Below, piece after piece: positions 17,829-26,219 of a DNA stretch of 64,000 nt. A program made the position numbers and the translations under genes. Below the pieces are notes generated by a model. It made no database searches and was not told the origin of the DNA. It saw only the letters and a list, made by a program, of their open reading frames with translations. This stretch comes from an uncultured Dysosmobacter sp. (GTDB lineage: Bacteria > Bacillota > Clostridia > Oscillospirales > Oscillospiraceae). Position 1 is the first letter of the stretch; every line of letters begins with the position of its first letter. The stretch covers positions 1-64,000 of the forward strand of contig CANQPD010000005.1 of assembly GCA_947625655.1 (NCBI GenBank), written 5' to 3'.

Positions 17829-18956
17829 TCATGGATTACACCGCTTGCAGGGAACATATGCACGTTCAATTAGATCCTCGCGTGAGCCGTAATAGTCCTC
17901 ACGGTTGGAATCCTTGATATCGTCCGCACTGGCGCAAGATGGCAGGTGGAACTTCTTCGTGTTGTTGTTCAAAACATAGTGTGCCTCAGCGGTTGATGTT
18001 CCGGCTTGGGTATCGGAAGAGGGTTCATGGGCAACCGATGGTTCTGAAGTGGAAGCAGCTCCGTCTAGCGTGCTGTCTCCCGTTGCATAGTTGATCGTCA
18101 CCCCCGGCTGCACATTGTAGGCAAAGATACAAAAGCAGATGCCATCACCATCATCCTCAACGGAGTAACCTTCCATCAGGACTCCAGCAGCCAGTAGGTT
18201 GTCCCCTTCAAAGACGGGCGTGACGCGGTAGAGAACATGGTTGTTCGTTTCCTGAACATAGTCGGCAACCATATTCTCGAAAGGTAGCATTCCATCAATG
18301 TTCAAATATCTGGTGCCAGTGATCAAGTTCCTCTCATTCGCATTCTCTCCCGAGAGTTGGAAGCCGATCAAGTGACAGCGATTGTAGAGGTAATTCCCGT
18401 CAACAACACCATTATACCGCACAGTGTGCCAGCCGGAAGGCTTGACCGATCCAATAGATCCGCGTTCCTCGGTAGGCATCAGATCCTGCCCTATGCAGGC
18501 ATATGCGGTGCCGCACCGGCTGAGCGAGTCGAGAGCGCTATATAGCTCAAAAGAAGTTGTTGTCAGTTCAGAAGATGTGAAATAAGGAATATTTCCATTG
18601 ACTGCAACATAAGCCGATCCACTATAAGGCTCAACATCGGAAAGTGAAAAACTGGTGGCAGCAGTACTTTCACTTGGAAGAGTCGAGGAAACTGGTTGGT
18701 CAATCTCTTGGCCGGTCATGCTACCCTGTCCATTCGGCCCCGACGGCTTCTCAGCCTCTACGCCGGAGTCATCTGTGTCGGCAGATGACTGCTCTACACG
18801 ATCAGTAGATTGCGGACTTTCCACAATTCCAGAGGAAACACTGGATGGAGAATCATCCGGGTAATTGGAAGAGTTGCCTTCGTCTGTCGAACAACCAACT
18901 AAGAGGGAAAGGACAAGAGCTGCCAGCAGGAAAATGGATGTAACTTTCTGTTTCAC
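17829..18956 (-). CDS. Secreted lipoprotein DNA/RNA non-specific endonuclease
   Basis: A 375-residue lipoprotein. Signal peptide and lipobox MKQKVTSIFLLAALVLSLLV-GC, then a Ser/Asp-rich linker, then a beta-beta-alpha-metal nuclease domain with YNRCHLIGFQLSGENANERN (catalytic H and N in the form typical of Gram-positive DNA/RNA non-specific nucleases). The C-terminus HLPSCASADDIKDSNRE...CKRCNP is a Cys/His module like the Ada metal-binding tail. It acts outside the membrane, probably in nucleic-acid scavenging or against incoming DNA. It overlaps the upstream gene by 4 nt (ATGA), so the two form an operon. Confidence 0.85.
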   Translation of the reverse strand: MKQKVTSIFLLAALVLSLLVGCSTDEGNSSNYPDDSPSSVSSGIVESPQSTDRVEQSSADTDDSGVEAEKPSGPNGQGSMTGQEIDQPVSSTLPSESTAATSFSLSDVEPYSGSAYVAVNGNIPYFTSSELTTTSFELYSALDSLSRCGTAYACIGQDLMPTEERGSIGSVKPSGWHTVRYNGVVDGNYLYNRCHLIGFQLSGENANERNLITGTRYLNIDGMLPFENMVADYVQETNNHVLYRVTPVFEGDNLLAAGVLMEGYSVEDDGDGICFCIFAYNVQPGVTINYATGDSTLDGAASTSEPSVAHEPSSDTQAGTSTAEAHYVLNNNTKKFHLPSCASADDIKDSNREDYYGSREDLIERAYVPCKRCNP

Positions 18957-19366
18957 CGTTCAAATACCTCCATAGTGATTCTTTCGTGTGAGTATCCGGT
19001 AAAGTTGCTTGACAGAGCAAGATGCCATGTTCCTTCATGCAGCTTCAAATCAAAATACCGATCGGCTGGGTAGGTTCGGTTCCACTTGAAAATAATCAGT
19101 TTTTCAATGCGTTTCTCGACCGGAGCCAATGCGGCATCTTCGACAAAGCAGAAGTCCCCATTGCCGGCATCTCGCAAGAAAGTATCCGAAACAGCCAGAT
19201 CAGGAGGATTGAGGTCAGAAAATAATCTAGCGGAATAGTGGCTCATGTGTAAAATCGAGTGCTTCGTCAATCTTAAGATCTGCGCACACAAGCTCTTATC
19301 CCGACTCTGCCGACGGTGATTGAACATCATGCCGCCTTTATCGTCCAAACAGACTATTACAATCAT
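18953..19366 (-). CDS. Conserved hypothetical protein upstream of the nuclease
   Basis: A 137-residue protein beginning MIVIVCLDDKGGMMFNHRRQ, with NGDFCFVED and YPADRYFDLKL segments. Close relatives are common in gut Firmicutes, often carrying the unhelpful label ribonuclease Z, but no metallo-beta-lactamase motif (HxHxDH) is present here. There is no signal peptide. It is the first gene of the two-gene operon with the nuclease lipoprotein, about 280 nt downstream of a strong predicted promoter that faces it. Function unknown. Confidence 0.7.
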   Translation of the reverse strand: MIVIVCLDDKGGMMFNHRRQSRDKSLCAQILRLTKHSILHMSHYSARLFSDLNPPDLAVSDTFLRDAGNGDFCFVEDAALAPVEKRIEKLIIFKWNRTYPADRYFDLKLHEGTWHLALSSNFTGYSHERITMEVFER

Positions 19367-19614
19367 CGGATTCCCCCTTCAGGTCGCACCCCCGTACTCT
19401 TTCTCCAGAGTGTCATTGCCTGGACTTGAGAGTATAATTGCAGGTTACCTGTTAAATAATACGGACAGCTATTTTACTAACAACAGTGGATTAACTGCCC
19501 TTTGGGCACACCGCACTTCATTATCCACGAGAATGCTCACGCTGTATTCGCCCGTCACTAACCAGATTTTACCATTCGCATTTGTGCCGTGTGCCTTCAT
19601 TTGCCCGCCAAAGG

Positions 19615-19688
19615 TTGACCAGTATCACGGACAATATTTGCCACCATTGTACCGTAGAATAGATGCGGTTGCAACCAATACTGGTCAA
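19615..19688 (-). promoter_or_regulatory. Promoter enclosed by an 11-bp inverted repeat (operator)
   Basis: TTGACCAGTAT (19615) and ATACTGGTCAA (19678) are perfect inverted copies. Between them the minus strand has TTGCAA-N17-TACAAT, a near-consensus sigma-A promoter facing the nuclease operon. The divergent XRE gene starts 15 bp to the right. This fits repression or autoregulation by that XRE protein. The remaining bases of the 19367-19702 gap show no gene. Confidence 0.6.
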
Positions 19689-19702
19689 TGGAGGACGCGC
19701 AG

Positions 19703-19954
19703 ATGGAGCAAAAAATCCGTCGTGACCGCAACATGGGCTCTAACCTCAGGCGGCTGCGGGATCAGTATGGCATCTCCCAGGAGAAACTCTGTGCCGAATT
19801 ACAGCGAAGAGGCTGCGACATCGGGCGAACTGCCTATGCCAAATATGAGTCAGGGGAGTTGAATATCCGGGCGAGTGTGTTGATTGAATTGCGTAAAATT
19901 TACAGTTGCTCTTATGATGATTTCTTCGCTGGCTTGGATAGGAACATAGAATAG
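19703..19954 (+). CDS. XRE-family transcriptional regulator
   Basis: An 83-residue HTH protein: MGSNLRRLRDQYGISQEKLC, GRTAYAKYESGELNIRASVL, then IELRKIYSCSYDDFFAG, the complete five-helix XRE fold with no extra domain. ATG 19703 is used because GGAGG lies 8 nt upstream (the ATG at 19688 overlaps that site). It is transcribed away from the nuclease operon, and the inverted repeat at 19615/19678 sits in its own upstream region, so it is the obvious candidate to bind there. Confidence 0.85.
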   Translation: MEQKIRRDRNMGSNLRRLRDQYGISQEKLCAELQRRGCDIGRTAYAKYESGELNIRASVLIELRKIYSCSYDDFFAGLDRNIE

Positions 19955-20133
19955 CAGTCTCATGCGTTTGATTTGCTTTTGCTAAAAAATGAAGTCATCC
20001 GCAAGCATAGATATAGACTATTCTCTGTATTAAGTTCTCCAATAGAGTGGGATCTTCTGGGGGGACCATAATGAACCCACCCTCGGTCCATCGTCAGGGC
20101 ATATAAACCCCTTGGCGGCAAATTATTTAAGAG

Positions 20134-20170
20134 AAAGTGGTTTGTATCAGAATATGGTACAAACCACTTT
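20134..20170. repeat. AAAGTGGTTTGT inverted repeat, left copy
   Basis: AAAGTGGTTTGTA / TACAAACCACTTT (13-bp perfect arms, 11-nt spacer) lies 6 bp beyond the stop of the last gene of the transfer module. The same arms recur at 57484-57520. Here it can terminate the leftward operon (CTTTCTCTTAAATAATTT follows on the minus strand). Confidence 0.65.
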
Positions 20171-20176
20171 TTCGCT

Positions 20177-20437
20177 TTAGCGCACAGTATATAGATTTGA
20201 GGTATGGCTGCCATTTGCGCGGTATCTTGGGTTCTTGAGTAGGAAGCCTTTGCGTTCCAACTCGTTGATTGCTCTCTTCACAGTGCTGCGTGATAAGCCA
20301 AGATCTGAGGCGATTGTCTTAATTCCTGGCCAACAGGTGCCTGATGCATTGGCCCGATCCCGGAGGTAAATGTAAACGGTTTTGCACCGATGAGGCAATT
20401 CAGTATCAGCATAGATCGATTCAAAATAGCCCACCAT
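20177..20437 (-). CDS. Winged-helix DNA-binding protein
   Basis: An 86-residue protein, MVGYFESIYADTELPHRCKT at the N-terminus, then a winged helix: WPGIKTIASDLGLSRSTVKR and AINELERKGFLLKNPRYRAN. This is the helix_turn_helix_36 type seen in replication-initiator N-termini and in small element regulators. GGAGGTGAAC precedes the ATG at 20437, so that start is preferred over the upstream one. It is the last gene of the long leftward transfer operon, 12 nt after virD4, and directly abuts the AAAGTGGTTTGT palindrome, which makes it a candidate binder of that repeat. Confidence 0.75.
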   Translation of the reverse strand: MVGYFESIYADTELPHRCKTVYIYLRDRANASGTCWPGIKTIASDLGLSRSTVKRAINELERKGFLLKNPRYRANGSHTSNLYTVR

Positions 20438-20449
20438 GTTCACCTCCAA

Positions 20450-22282
20450 TTATGTTCTCAGACTTGTATCGTCGGAAGCGGGAGCATGAGCATCTTCCTC
20501 TGCAGCTTTTTGACTTCCGTTTTGCTGTGGTGCTGCATCTGCCTTTTCCGATGCTGTATTTTTCAAGGCATGACATAGAATGCTTTCCTCCAGCTCCTTT
20601 CGCCCCGCGTAGTGGACTTGCATATTTTCATGTACCGGCACAGTGTATCCCTCTTTTTCGAAAGTAATGCCCCATTCTAGGAAGAGTCGGAGTCGGGTCT
20701 GCATTGGATGGCAACCAGTTTTCATAACAACGAAGTGCCCCCTGGGAATTGATTTTAACTCGTCTGGCGTCATCAAGGGCCGCTCTACCATCTGCAGGGA
20801 TTGACTGGGATCATTCTTGCTTTGGCTCACCGAGCCAGACTGCACCGTGCGAGTTCCAAGGTTCCTGGACAACACTTCTGCTGTCTGGCTGCCCGGTGCA
20901 AAGCCTCCGAAGATTGTATCCTGACAGTTATCCTGAATGATCTCGCTGCCCTCCTTGCCGTAGTTTTTTTCAAGCTGAGCCAACGATTGGATGATCGGCA
21001 CCAGGGTCAACCGCCTGGAGCGCCCGGCGGAGAATAGGGGCAATATATCAAAGGGCGGCATGGTACCAAGCTCATCACAGAACAACACCACACGGTTTTT
21101 TAGTTTTCCGCCGTTCTCATCGGCAACAGCAAATAGTTCTCGGCTCAGATTCTGAATCATCAGTCCGGCCATGAAGTTTTTGGTCGTGTCTTCTTCCGGT
21201 AGGATCAGGAAGATAGCGCATTTCTGGCTGGCGAATGTCTCCGCGTCAATGGCGCTGTCAAAGCAGATGACCTGCTCCAATTCACTGTCGAGAAACGCAT
21301 TCAGTCGGGACAAGACCGTGGACATGACAGACGCCATTGCCTGGTCCGAGGTGTTGAGTGCGGCTCCCGCAAACCATTTCGCTTTGTGATTATCGGGGAG
21401 TTTCCCCATTAGCTGCTGGAAGTAGTTTTTTTGCCTTGGACCAGGGGACTCCAGCAGATCCTGAATCAGTTTGAACACCGATACGATATGCCTTCTCTCA
21501 CTTGAATCTTCTTTTGTTGGTGGAAGATATTCTGCTAACAAAAGTACCACAGCAGTAAGCAATCCTTCTGCTGCATCATAGAAAAATGCATTTTGTCCAT
21601 AAGAGGAAGCGTCGCCATCTGGATTAACTATGGTCTTGGCGAGAATTTTGGCATACTTTTCGGCCTTGGCTCTGGCAGCCAGATTGCTGGGATCTTCCTG
21701 AGCCAAATCCATATAACGGTTGATCAACGTCAGAAGATTATTACCATCTGATCTGGTCGGATTGCGAAGGTCGATCACGGAAATCTTATAACCGTAATAC
21801 TTGCTGGCAATAGCACCGTAGTTCCTCGCCAAGTCGCCCTTGGTGTCCAGCGCCAAGAAACTCATACCACAGGCGCAGGCATATTCCAGATTGGGGTACA
21901 GGAAAAAGGCAGTCTTGCCAACACCGGATGCACCAATCATCAGGAAGTGAACATCGTCGCAGTCTACAAGAGCTTTCAGCCCACCATGTTTGGAATGCTT
22001 CTTGGCTTTGACAGACGCGCGTCCGATGCACCCTAAGACGATCCCCTGTGCCTCTGGCCGATTCTTGCCACGACGCCATTCATCGACTTGGAAAGGCACA
22101 TGCTTATAAGTCTGACGGATCTCTTTTGGGGTAGCCCATCGTGCGGTACCATGCTGGCCGTCACCAACGGTTTTGGATTTGATACGGTTTAGGGAATATC
22201 GCTGAGTGAATATGGAGGCAATGATCAACACCAGCAGCATTCCGCCGCACAATACAATCAGTCCCCATGCTTGTTCAGTCAT
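20450..22282 (-). CDS. VirD4/TraG-type conjugative coupling protein
   Basis: A 610-residue T4SS coupling ATPase. The N-terminal membrane helix (MTEQAWGLIVLCGGMLLVLI) is followed by GQHGTARWATPKEI, Walker A GASGVGKT, ALDTKGDLARNYG and the Walker B segment VVLFCDELGTMPPFD. The C-terminus is Gln/Ala-rich. ATG 22282 is chosen: it has GGGGTGA upstream, starts 5 nt after the primase stop, and gives a clean membrane-anchored N-terminus; the longer frame to 22444 only overlaps the primase. It recruits the relaxosome to the channel. It belongs to a different subfamily from the truncated copy at 445. Confidence 0.92.
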   Translation of the reverse strand: MTEQAWGLIVLCGGMLLVLIIASIFTQRYSLNRIKSKTVGDGQHGTARWATPKEIRQTYKHVPFQVDEWRRGKNRPEAQGIVLGCIGRASVKAKKHSKHGGLKALVDCDDVHFLMIGASGVGKTAFFLYPNLEYACACGMSFLALDTKGDLARNYGAIASKYYGYKISVIDLRNPTRSDGNNLLTLINRYMDLAQEDPSNLAARAKAEKYAKILAKTIVNPDGDASSYGQNAFFYDAAEGLLTAVVLLLAEYLPPTKEDSSERRHIVSVFKLIQDLLESPGPRQKNYFQQLMGKLPDNHKAKWFAGAALNTSDQAMASVMSTVLSRLNAFLDSELEQVICFDSAIDAETFASQKCAIFLILPEEDTTKNFMAGLMIQNLSRELFAVADENGGKLKNRVVLFCDELGTMPPFDILPLFSAGRSRRLTLVPIIQSLAQLEKNYGKEGSEIIQDNCQDTIFGGFAPGSQTAEVLSRNLGTRTVQSGSVSQSKNDPSQSLQMVERPLMTPDELKSIPRGHFVVMKTGCHPMQTRLRLFLEWGITFEKEGYTVPVHENMQVHYAGRKELEESILCHALKNTASEKADAAPQQNGSQKAAEEDAHAPASDDTSLRT

Positions 22283-22286
22283 TGCG

Positions 22287-23204
22287 TCACCCCGTTTCCA
22301 GAAAAGGGACCTGTGCGTCCTCCAGAACACACAGGTCATCATTCCAGTCTTTGTTTTGGGGAGCCAGGCGATCCGAGGTGATTCCAAACTGTTCGGCAAT
22401 CTGTTCAGCCATACGGAGGCTTGCTGCCTGACCTGCTGCGTCATTGTCCAGGCATAAGAACACCTCCTGTGCGTGGGGCATACGGGAAAGCATTGACATT
22501 ACAGGGATCGCAGATGTTCCGCAGCAGGCAACATAGTTGTGCGATTTCCAATCTTCAGGATACAGGGTGATGAAGGAGAGCATATCGATGGGTGCCTCGA
22601 ACACATAGAGCTTTCCGTCAGTGCCAAGGTGATGAAAACTATATTTGGGATCGCTGCCCTCCACATTCTGCCGGAAGGACTTTCCAAAACTGTTGGCACT
22701 GCGTTTGTGCGCGTGGCGTGGAATGCCCTGTTCATCCGTCCCCACAAAGACGCAGTTGTGATATTTGCTGTCCTCAAAGAGTGTCTTTGCCTTCGCAAAA
22801 TAGGCAATCACATCACGGTCAATGTGCCGGTGCTTCATCAGGTAGGCAAAAATGCGCCGCATATTGGTATTCGCTTCAGGAAGTTCAAACGGTTTTTGTG
22901 GTGGCTTCTCCCGCTCAGCAGCAGATGGGTATATTGTACCCTGTTCACCACCCAGAAGTGCTTTGACGGCTTCTGGGTAACTGTAATTATAAAACCACCG
23001 GACAAAGCTGATCGCATTTCCACCCTGACGGCTGTCGTGATCGAACCATTCACAGCCACGGATGGTCACGCTGTGATCTCTATCGAGCCTCTTATCCCGT
23101 CCAGAAGGAAGGAGTTTTTCTCCTCTCTGGCGTAGGAATTCTTCCAGATCCACTTCAGCTGCTCGCTGTTTCTGCTCATCAGTGAAATGAATATACTGAG
23201 CCAT
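22287..23204 (-). CDS. DUF3991/TOPRIM primase-like protein
   Basis: A 305-residue protein. The N-terminal DUF3991-type region (IHFTDEQKQRAAEVDLEEFL, GGNAISFVRWFYNYSYPEAV) precedes a TOPRIM fold with LYVFEAPIDMLSFITL (catalytic E) and EVFLCLDNDAAGQAAS (DxD). A Zn-finger is not obvious. Such proteins prime the complementary strand of transferred or replicating element DNA. AAGGAGG precedes the ATG. It is located between relaxase and coupling protein, as in related elements. Confidence 0.88.
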   Translation of the reverse strand: MAQYIHFTDEQKQRAAEVDLEEFLRQRGEKLLPSGRDKRLDRDHSVTIRGCEWFDHDSRQGGNAISFVRWFYNYSYPEAVKALLGGEQGTIYPSAAEREKPPQKPFELPEANTNMRRIFAYLMKHRHIDRDVIAYFAKAKTLFEDSKYHNCVFVGTDEQGIPRHAHKRSANSFGKSFRQNVEGSDPKYSFHHLGTDGKLYVFEAPIDMLSFITLYPEDWKSHNYVACCGTSAIPVMSMLSRMPHAQEVFLCLDNDAAGQAASLRMAEQIAEQFGITSDRLAPQNKDWNDDLCVLEDAQVPFLETG

Positions 23205-23219
23205 AGTACCTCCTTTCCC

Positions 23220-24650
23220 TTACATCGATGGCCCATTTTGCCATCCCTGCTCCTCATGATCATCCGCTTTATGCCCAAGGGCTAGTCGCTTGGCCATCAG
23301 CTTTTTCCTGCGCTTGGAATCAATTCGAAGGCCCAACGGACTAGTAGGTGCCATTGCATTGTCACGGAAAATCTGGCCCATGTGATAGAGGAGACGAGTT
23401 ACCGCAGCGATTACTGCTGGGTTGTGGTTGTTCACTGCCGGTGACTTAATTGGCTGTTGGGCGCTATCCGTTTTTGGTGGTGTCTCGGTCGAATCAATTT
23501 CTCCTGATTCTTCGTTCGCATTTGGGTTGGTGGAGTCCATCTCTTCCTGTTCCAATTCCAGACGTAGACAATCAGCCTCGCGGATAATGGAGTTCTTGAT
23601 TGCCTTGAATTCCTTTTGCTTTGAGAGAGGATTATGGACACGTGGTTTGTCCTTGTAGTAACCCTCCAATTTATCACGCAGATCATTCCAGACCTGATAG
23701 CACGCTGCCACATCTGGCTGCAGTGCCAGCTCATCAGTAATAGCATCTACTAGTTCTTTCAACTTTTTAGGCAGGTATCCATACTGCTTTTTCCCTTTGA
23801 CACTGCTCAGGGCATTGGCCAGTTCCACCATCTTTCTGGCAATCGAATCATTATCCAGCGAGGTGAATTCCATGTGCGCAATCAGTTCCGCCATAGCGGA
23901 GCGGGACTGTTTTACCAGGTTCTGATAAGCCAGATCTTTTTTGACATAGATGTTGTGCATCTCATCCTGGAAGATAGTGTTGGTCAGCGCAGAGCGCATG
24001 GCTGTGATTCCGGTCTTGTTCAGATACCCGTGTTTCTCATCTGCAGACCACACCATCATGTGTACATGTGGGTGGTACCCTTCATCGTGGAAGGCTGCAC
24101 ACCACCGGAAGTCATCCACCGGGATCTTCATGGCCTGCGCCAAACGTGTCCGGTGCTGTAGGAGGAGGGTGCGCCAGTTTTCAGCACTATCGTATCCAAG
24201 AGCAGACGCATCTTCTCGGCGCAGAGAAAGGATGACCGTCCAGACAGGGCCATGGTGTTCCGCGACCTCTGCCATCATATCCTGGAGCGACACATCCTGC
24301 GTGTCACTGAACAGGCCATGGTCACCGCGCTTTTCTACACGGGGACGGGTAGCGATGTATTTGAGGTAGCCATCGCCAGCTTCCATGGTGTGGACATTGG
24401 CATCCAGTGCCATAGTGATCAATTCAGAGGCGTTGCCAAAGGTGGGAGAGGCGCAGTAATCACTGTACTCGAATAGTTCTTTGGTATCTGGATAATCCTT
24501 GAGCAGTCTTTCGATGAGTTCTTTCTGAGGCTGTGTGACAGGACCCCGGCCATGAAGTTTCTCAACACCTTCTCTTGTGGCAATGTACCGCATGTACTTT
24601 GCTGCACTGCCATTGCAGATGTACCCACACTTCTGCACCAGCTTTGGCAT
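23220..24650 (-). CDS. MobP-family (MobP3-type) relaxase
   Basis: A 476-residue relaxase beginning MPKLVQKCGYICNGSAAKYM with YIATREGVEKL, the MobP3 signature. The metal-binding histidine motif is HDEGYHPHVHMMVW (H...HxH), and tyrosines in the N-terminal repeat provide candidate nucleophiles. It nicks oriT, stays bound to the 5' end and pilots the strand. The long helical C-terminus should contact other relaxosome proteins. AGAGG precedes the ATG. The small accessory gene lies 3 nt upstream, and the candidate oriT about 750 nt upstream. Confidence 0.9.
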   Translation of the reverse strand: MPKLVQKCGYICNGSAAKYMRYIATREGVEKLHGRGPVTQPQKELIERLLKDYPDTKELFEYSDYCASPTFGNASELITMALDANVHTMEAGDGYLKYIATRPRVEKRGDHGLFSDTQDVSLQDMMAEVAEHHGPVWTVILSLRREDASALGYDSAENWRTLLLQHRTRLAQAMKIPVDDFRWCAAFHDEGYHPHVHMMVWSADEKHGYLNKTGITAMRSALTNTIFQDEMHNIYVKKDLAYQNLVKQSRSAMAELIAHMEFTSLDNDSIARKMVELANALSSVKGKKQYGYLPKKLKELVDAITDELALQPDVAACYQVWNDLRDKLEGYYKDKPRVHNPLSKQKEFKAIKNSIIREADCLRLELEQEEMDSTNPNANEESGEIDSTETPPKTDSAQQPIKSPAVNNHNPAVIAAVTRLLYHMGQIFRDNAMAPTSPLGLRIDSKRRKKLMAKRLALGHKADDHEEQGWQNGPSM

Positions 24651-24653
24651 GGC

Positions 24654-25058
24654 TTACAACCTCTTTTGGAACCGGAAGATCTCCTTGAAGCTGATCATGC
24701 CATGGGTGCGCATCACATCCTGGACACACCGGCCACGCAGCTGTTCCAACTCATTGAGTGTTGCATCTGTATCGTGTGCCATGAGGTGCATCATCATGGA
24801 CATCTCCACCGACATTTTGAACAGCAGCTTGCCGAGCCGATCTCCCAGCGCGCCTAACGAGCCTTCCAATGTAGCTGACAGTGTGACTGGTAGATACGAG
24901 CCGTCCTGCTCCGCTTCAAGGTATCCGGTATAGAATTGAATGGCTTTTTCAATAAATTCGCTTTGACTCTGAGAGTTGTCAAGCTGATAGGAGCGCTCCA
25001 CCAGTTCTTTTGTTTTCGGTGTCAGCCAGAAAGCAAATTTTTTCTTTGTGTTACTCAT
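24654..25058 (-). CDS. Relaxosome accessory protein (RHH-like)
   Basis: A 134-residue protein starting MSNTKKKFAFWLTPKTKELV, followed by QSQSEFIEKAIQFYTGYLEA, the beta-helix-helix layout of ribbon-helix-helix DNA-binding proteins. The C-terminus is helical and Met-rich. ATG 25058 is preferred over the 25250 frame because GAGGTGA lies upstream and the sequence before it is not family-like. Directly upstream of the relaxase, such proteins bind oriT and help melt the nic region; that role is inferred from position and fold. Confidence 0.75.
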   Translation of the reverse strand: MSNTKKKFAFWLTPKTKELVERSYQLDNSQSQSEFIEKAIQFYTGYLEAEQDGSYLPVTLSATLEGSLGALGDRLGKLLFKMSVEMSMMMHLMAHDTDATLNELEQLRGRCVQDVMRTHGMISFKEIFRFQKRL

Positions 25059-25071
25059 GACGTAGTTCACC

Positions 25072-25317
25072 TCACACTCTAATGAGTCTCTGGCCAATAC
25101 GAAACGCTTCCAGGTCATCGATGATGAAAAGGTCGCTGCGCCAATGGCCGGGCCATACCGCAAAGAGTTTGCTGATACCCGACTGGGCGTGTACGTATCC
25201 TTCGATCTTGTCATGATATGTGGTGAGCTGTTTGATCTCGCCAGTGGCAAACAACTCGATATAGCAGATTCGATTGCTGTCGTAAGGAAAGCCGTCTGTC
25301 TCCTTTGCGCTTCTCAT
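25072..25317 (-). CDS. Small conserved conjugative-element protein
   Basis: An 81-residue protein (MRSAKETDGFPYDSNRICYI...) containing SKLFAVWPGHWRSDLFIIDD, a segment repeated in small proteins preceding mob genes in Clostridia elements. ATG 25317 has AAGGT upstream; the longer frame runs into the oriT-like region. There is no membrane segment and no known function. It lies between the candidate oriT and the accessory/relaxase genes, so a role in relaxosome assembly or its control is plausible. Confidence 0.65.
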   Translation of the reverse strand: MRSAKETDGFPYDSNRICYIELFATGEIKQLTTYHDKIEGYVHAQSGISKLFAVWPGHWRSDLFIIDDLEAFRIGQRLIRV

Positions 25318-25399
25318 CTTTGGTACCTTCTTTCTAATCAAATTTGCGCTGGGTACGTCTTCGTCCCCGGAAGAAAGCCTGATACGGCGGGGCTTACGG

Positions 25400-25675
25400 G
25401 GATTCACGACCCCGTAGGCGTGATTTTTTTGCTTTCACGACCCCGGTGGGAAAAGCCTGAAACTGCCCGCACTGCGGGCAGAAGTGAGAGAGCCGGGGCG
25501 TTCACGACCCCGGCTCTTTCTGCCTGCTTTTTTTTCGTCCTCCGTCCCCTGGTGGAAAAGCCCCCCAAACGGGGGCTAACCTTCCCGATTGGGGTAGGTG
25601 GTCTACCCCCACCCATAGGAGGGCACACAGGGCCTCACAGCGGCCCACACGGGGCCGTTATCAGGTGCCCAGCAT
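25400..25675. other. Candidate origin of transfer (oriT)
   Basis: A GC-rich, gene-free stretch upstream of the mob genes, packed with repeats. Three copies of TTCACGACCCCG start at 25403, 25434 and 25501. Inverted repeats include AGAGCCGGGG/CCCCGGCTCT with a T8 tract, CTGCCCGCA/TGCGGGCAG, GCCCCC/GGGGGC and GGGTAG/CTACCC. Iterated repeats plus hairpins beside RHH and relaxase genes are what an oriT looks like. The nic site itself cannot be placed by eye. Confidence 0.6.
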
Positions 25676-26200
25676 TCACCCCATCTGCATTCCCGTCAAA
25701 TCCTCGTTTTCATGCTCCTGAAGGGGGACCTGCGTCAGATCTTCCATGTCGGCAATCCACATAGACATACTGTCGAGCAGCGTTTCTAAGTGATCAGACA
25801 CAACTTGGAAAGAGTTCTCCAATGTTTTGCTTGAGGAGAACTCCTCTTGTTGCGTTTTGTGAATCACTTCCATCTGACGCTGCACAACAAACAGGATGTC
25901 CAACAGATCATAGGCAGAGGGAGTGTGGCAACCAACCGATTCCTGCTGCACAGGAGACTGTTCTGTCTTTTGGTAGATGCCATGACTCACTCGTGCATAG
26001 GGGAACGCAGGATCTTCAAGTTTTTTACTGATAGGCAACACAAGGTTGTTCTGTTCAATGGTTCCTTCGTACTGCGTTCCTTTGGCCTGTTCACGCACAT
26101 AGTCGATGATCTCGCGGTATCGATGTGGCTCACCGTCATCCAGGAGTTCCCGGAAGCAGTTGAGCACGAATTCATTTTTGCTGTTGCGATCGATCAACAT
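25676..26200 (-). CDS. Hypothetical protein of the transfer module
   Basis: A 174-residue soluble protein. The N-terminal 75 residues look like a small winged-helix or HARE-type domain (FRELLDDGEPHRYREIIDYV, then FPYARVSHGIYQK). The rest is helical and acidic. AGGAGGTGAAAG precedes the ATG. It lies immediately on the far side of the candidate oriT, so DNA binding there is conceivable. No family is assigned with confidence. Confidence 0.65.
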   Translation of the reverse strand: MLIDRNSKNEFVLNCFRELLDDGEPHRYREIIDYVREQAKGTQYEGTIEQNNLVLPISKKLEDPAFPYARVSHGIYQKTEQSPVQQESVGCHTPSAYDLLDILFVVQRQMEVIHKTQQEEFSSSKTLENSFQVVSDHLETLLDSMSMWIADMEDLTQVPLQEHENEDLTGMQMG

Positions 26201-26219
26201 CTTTCACCTCCTCACACTA

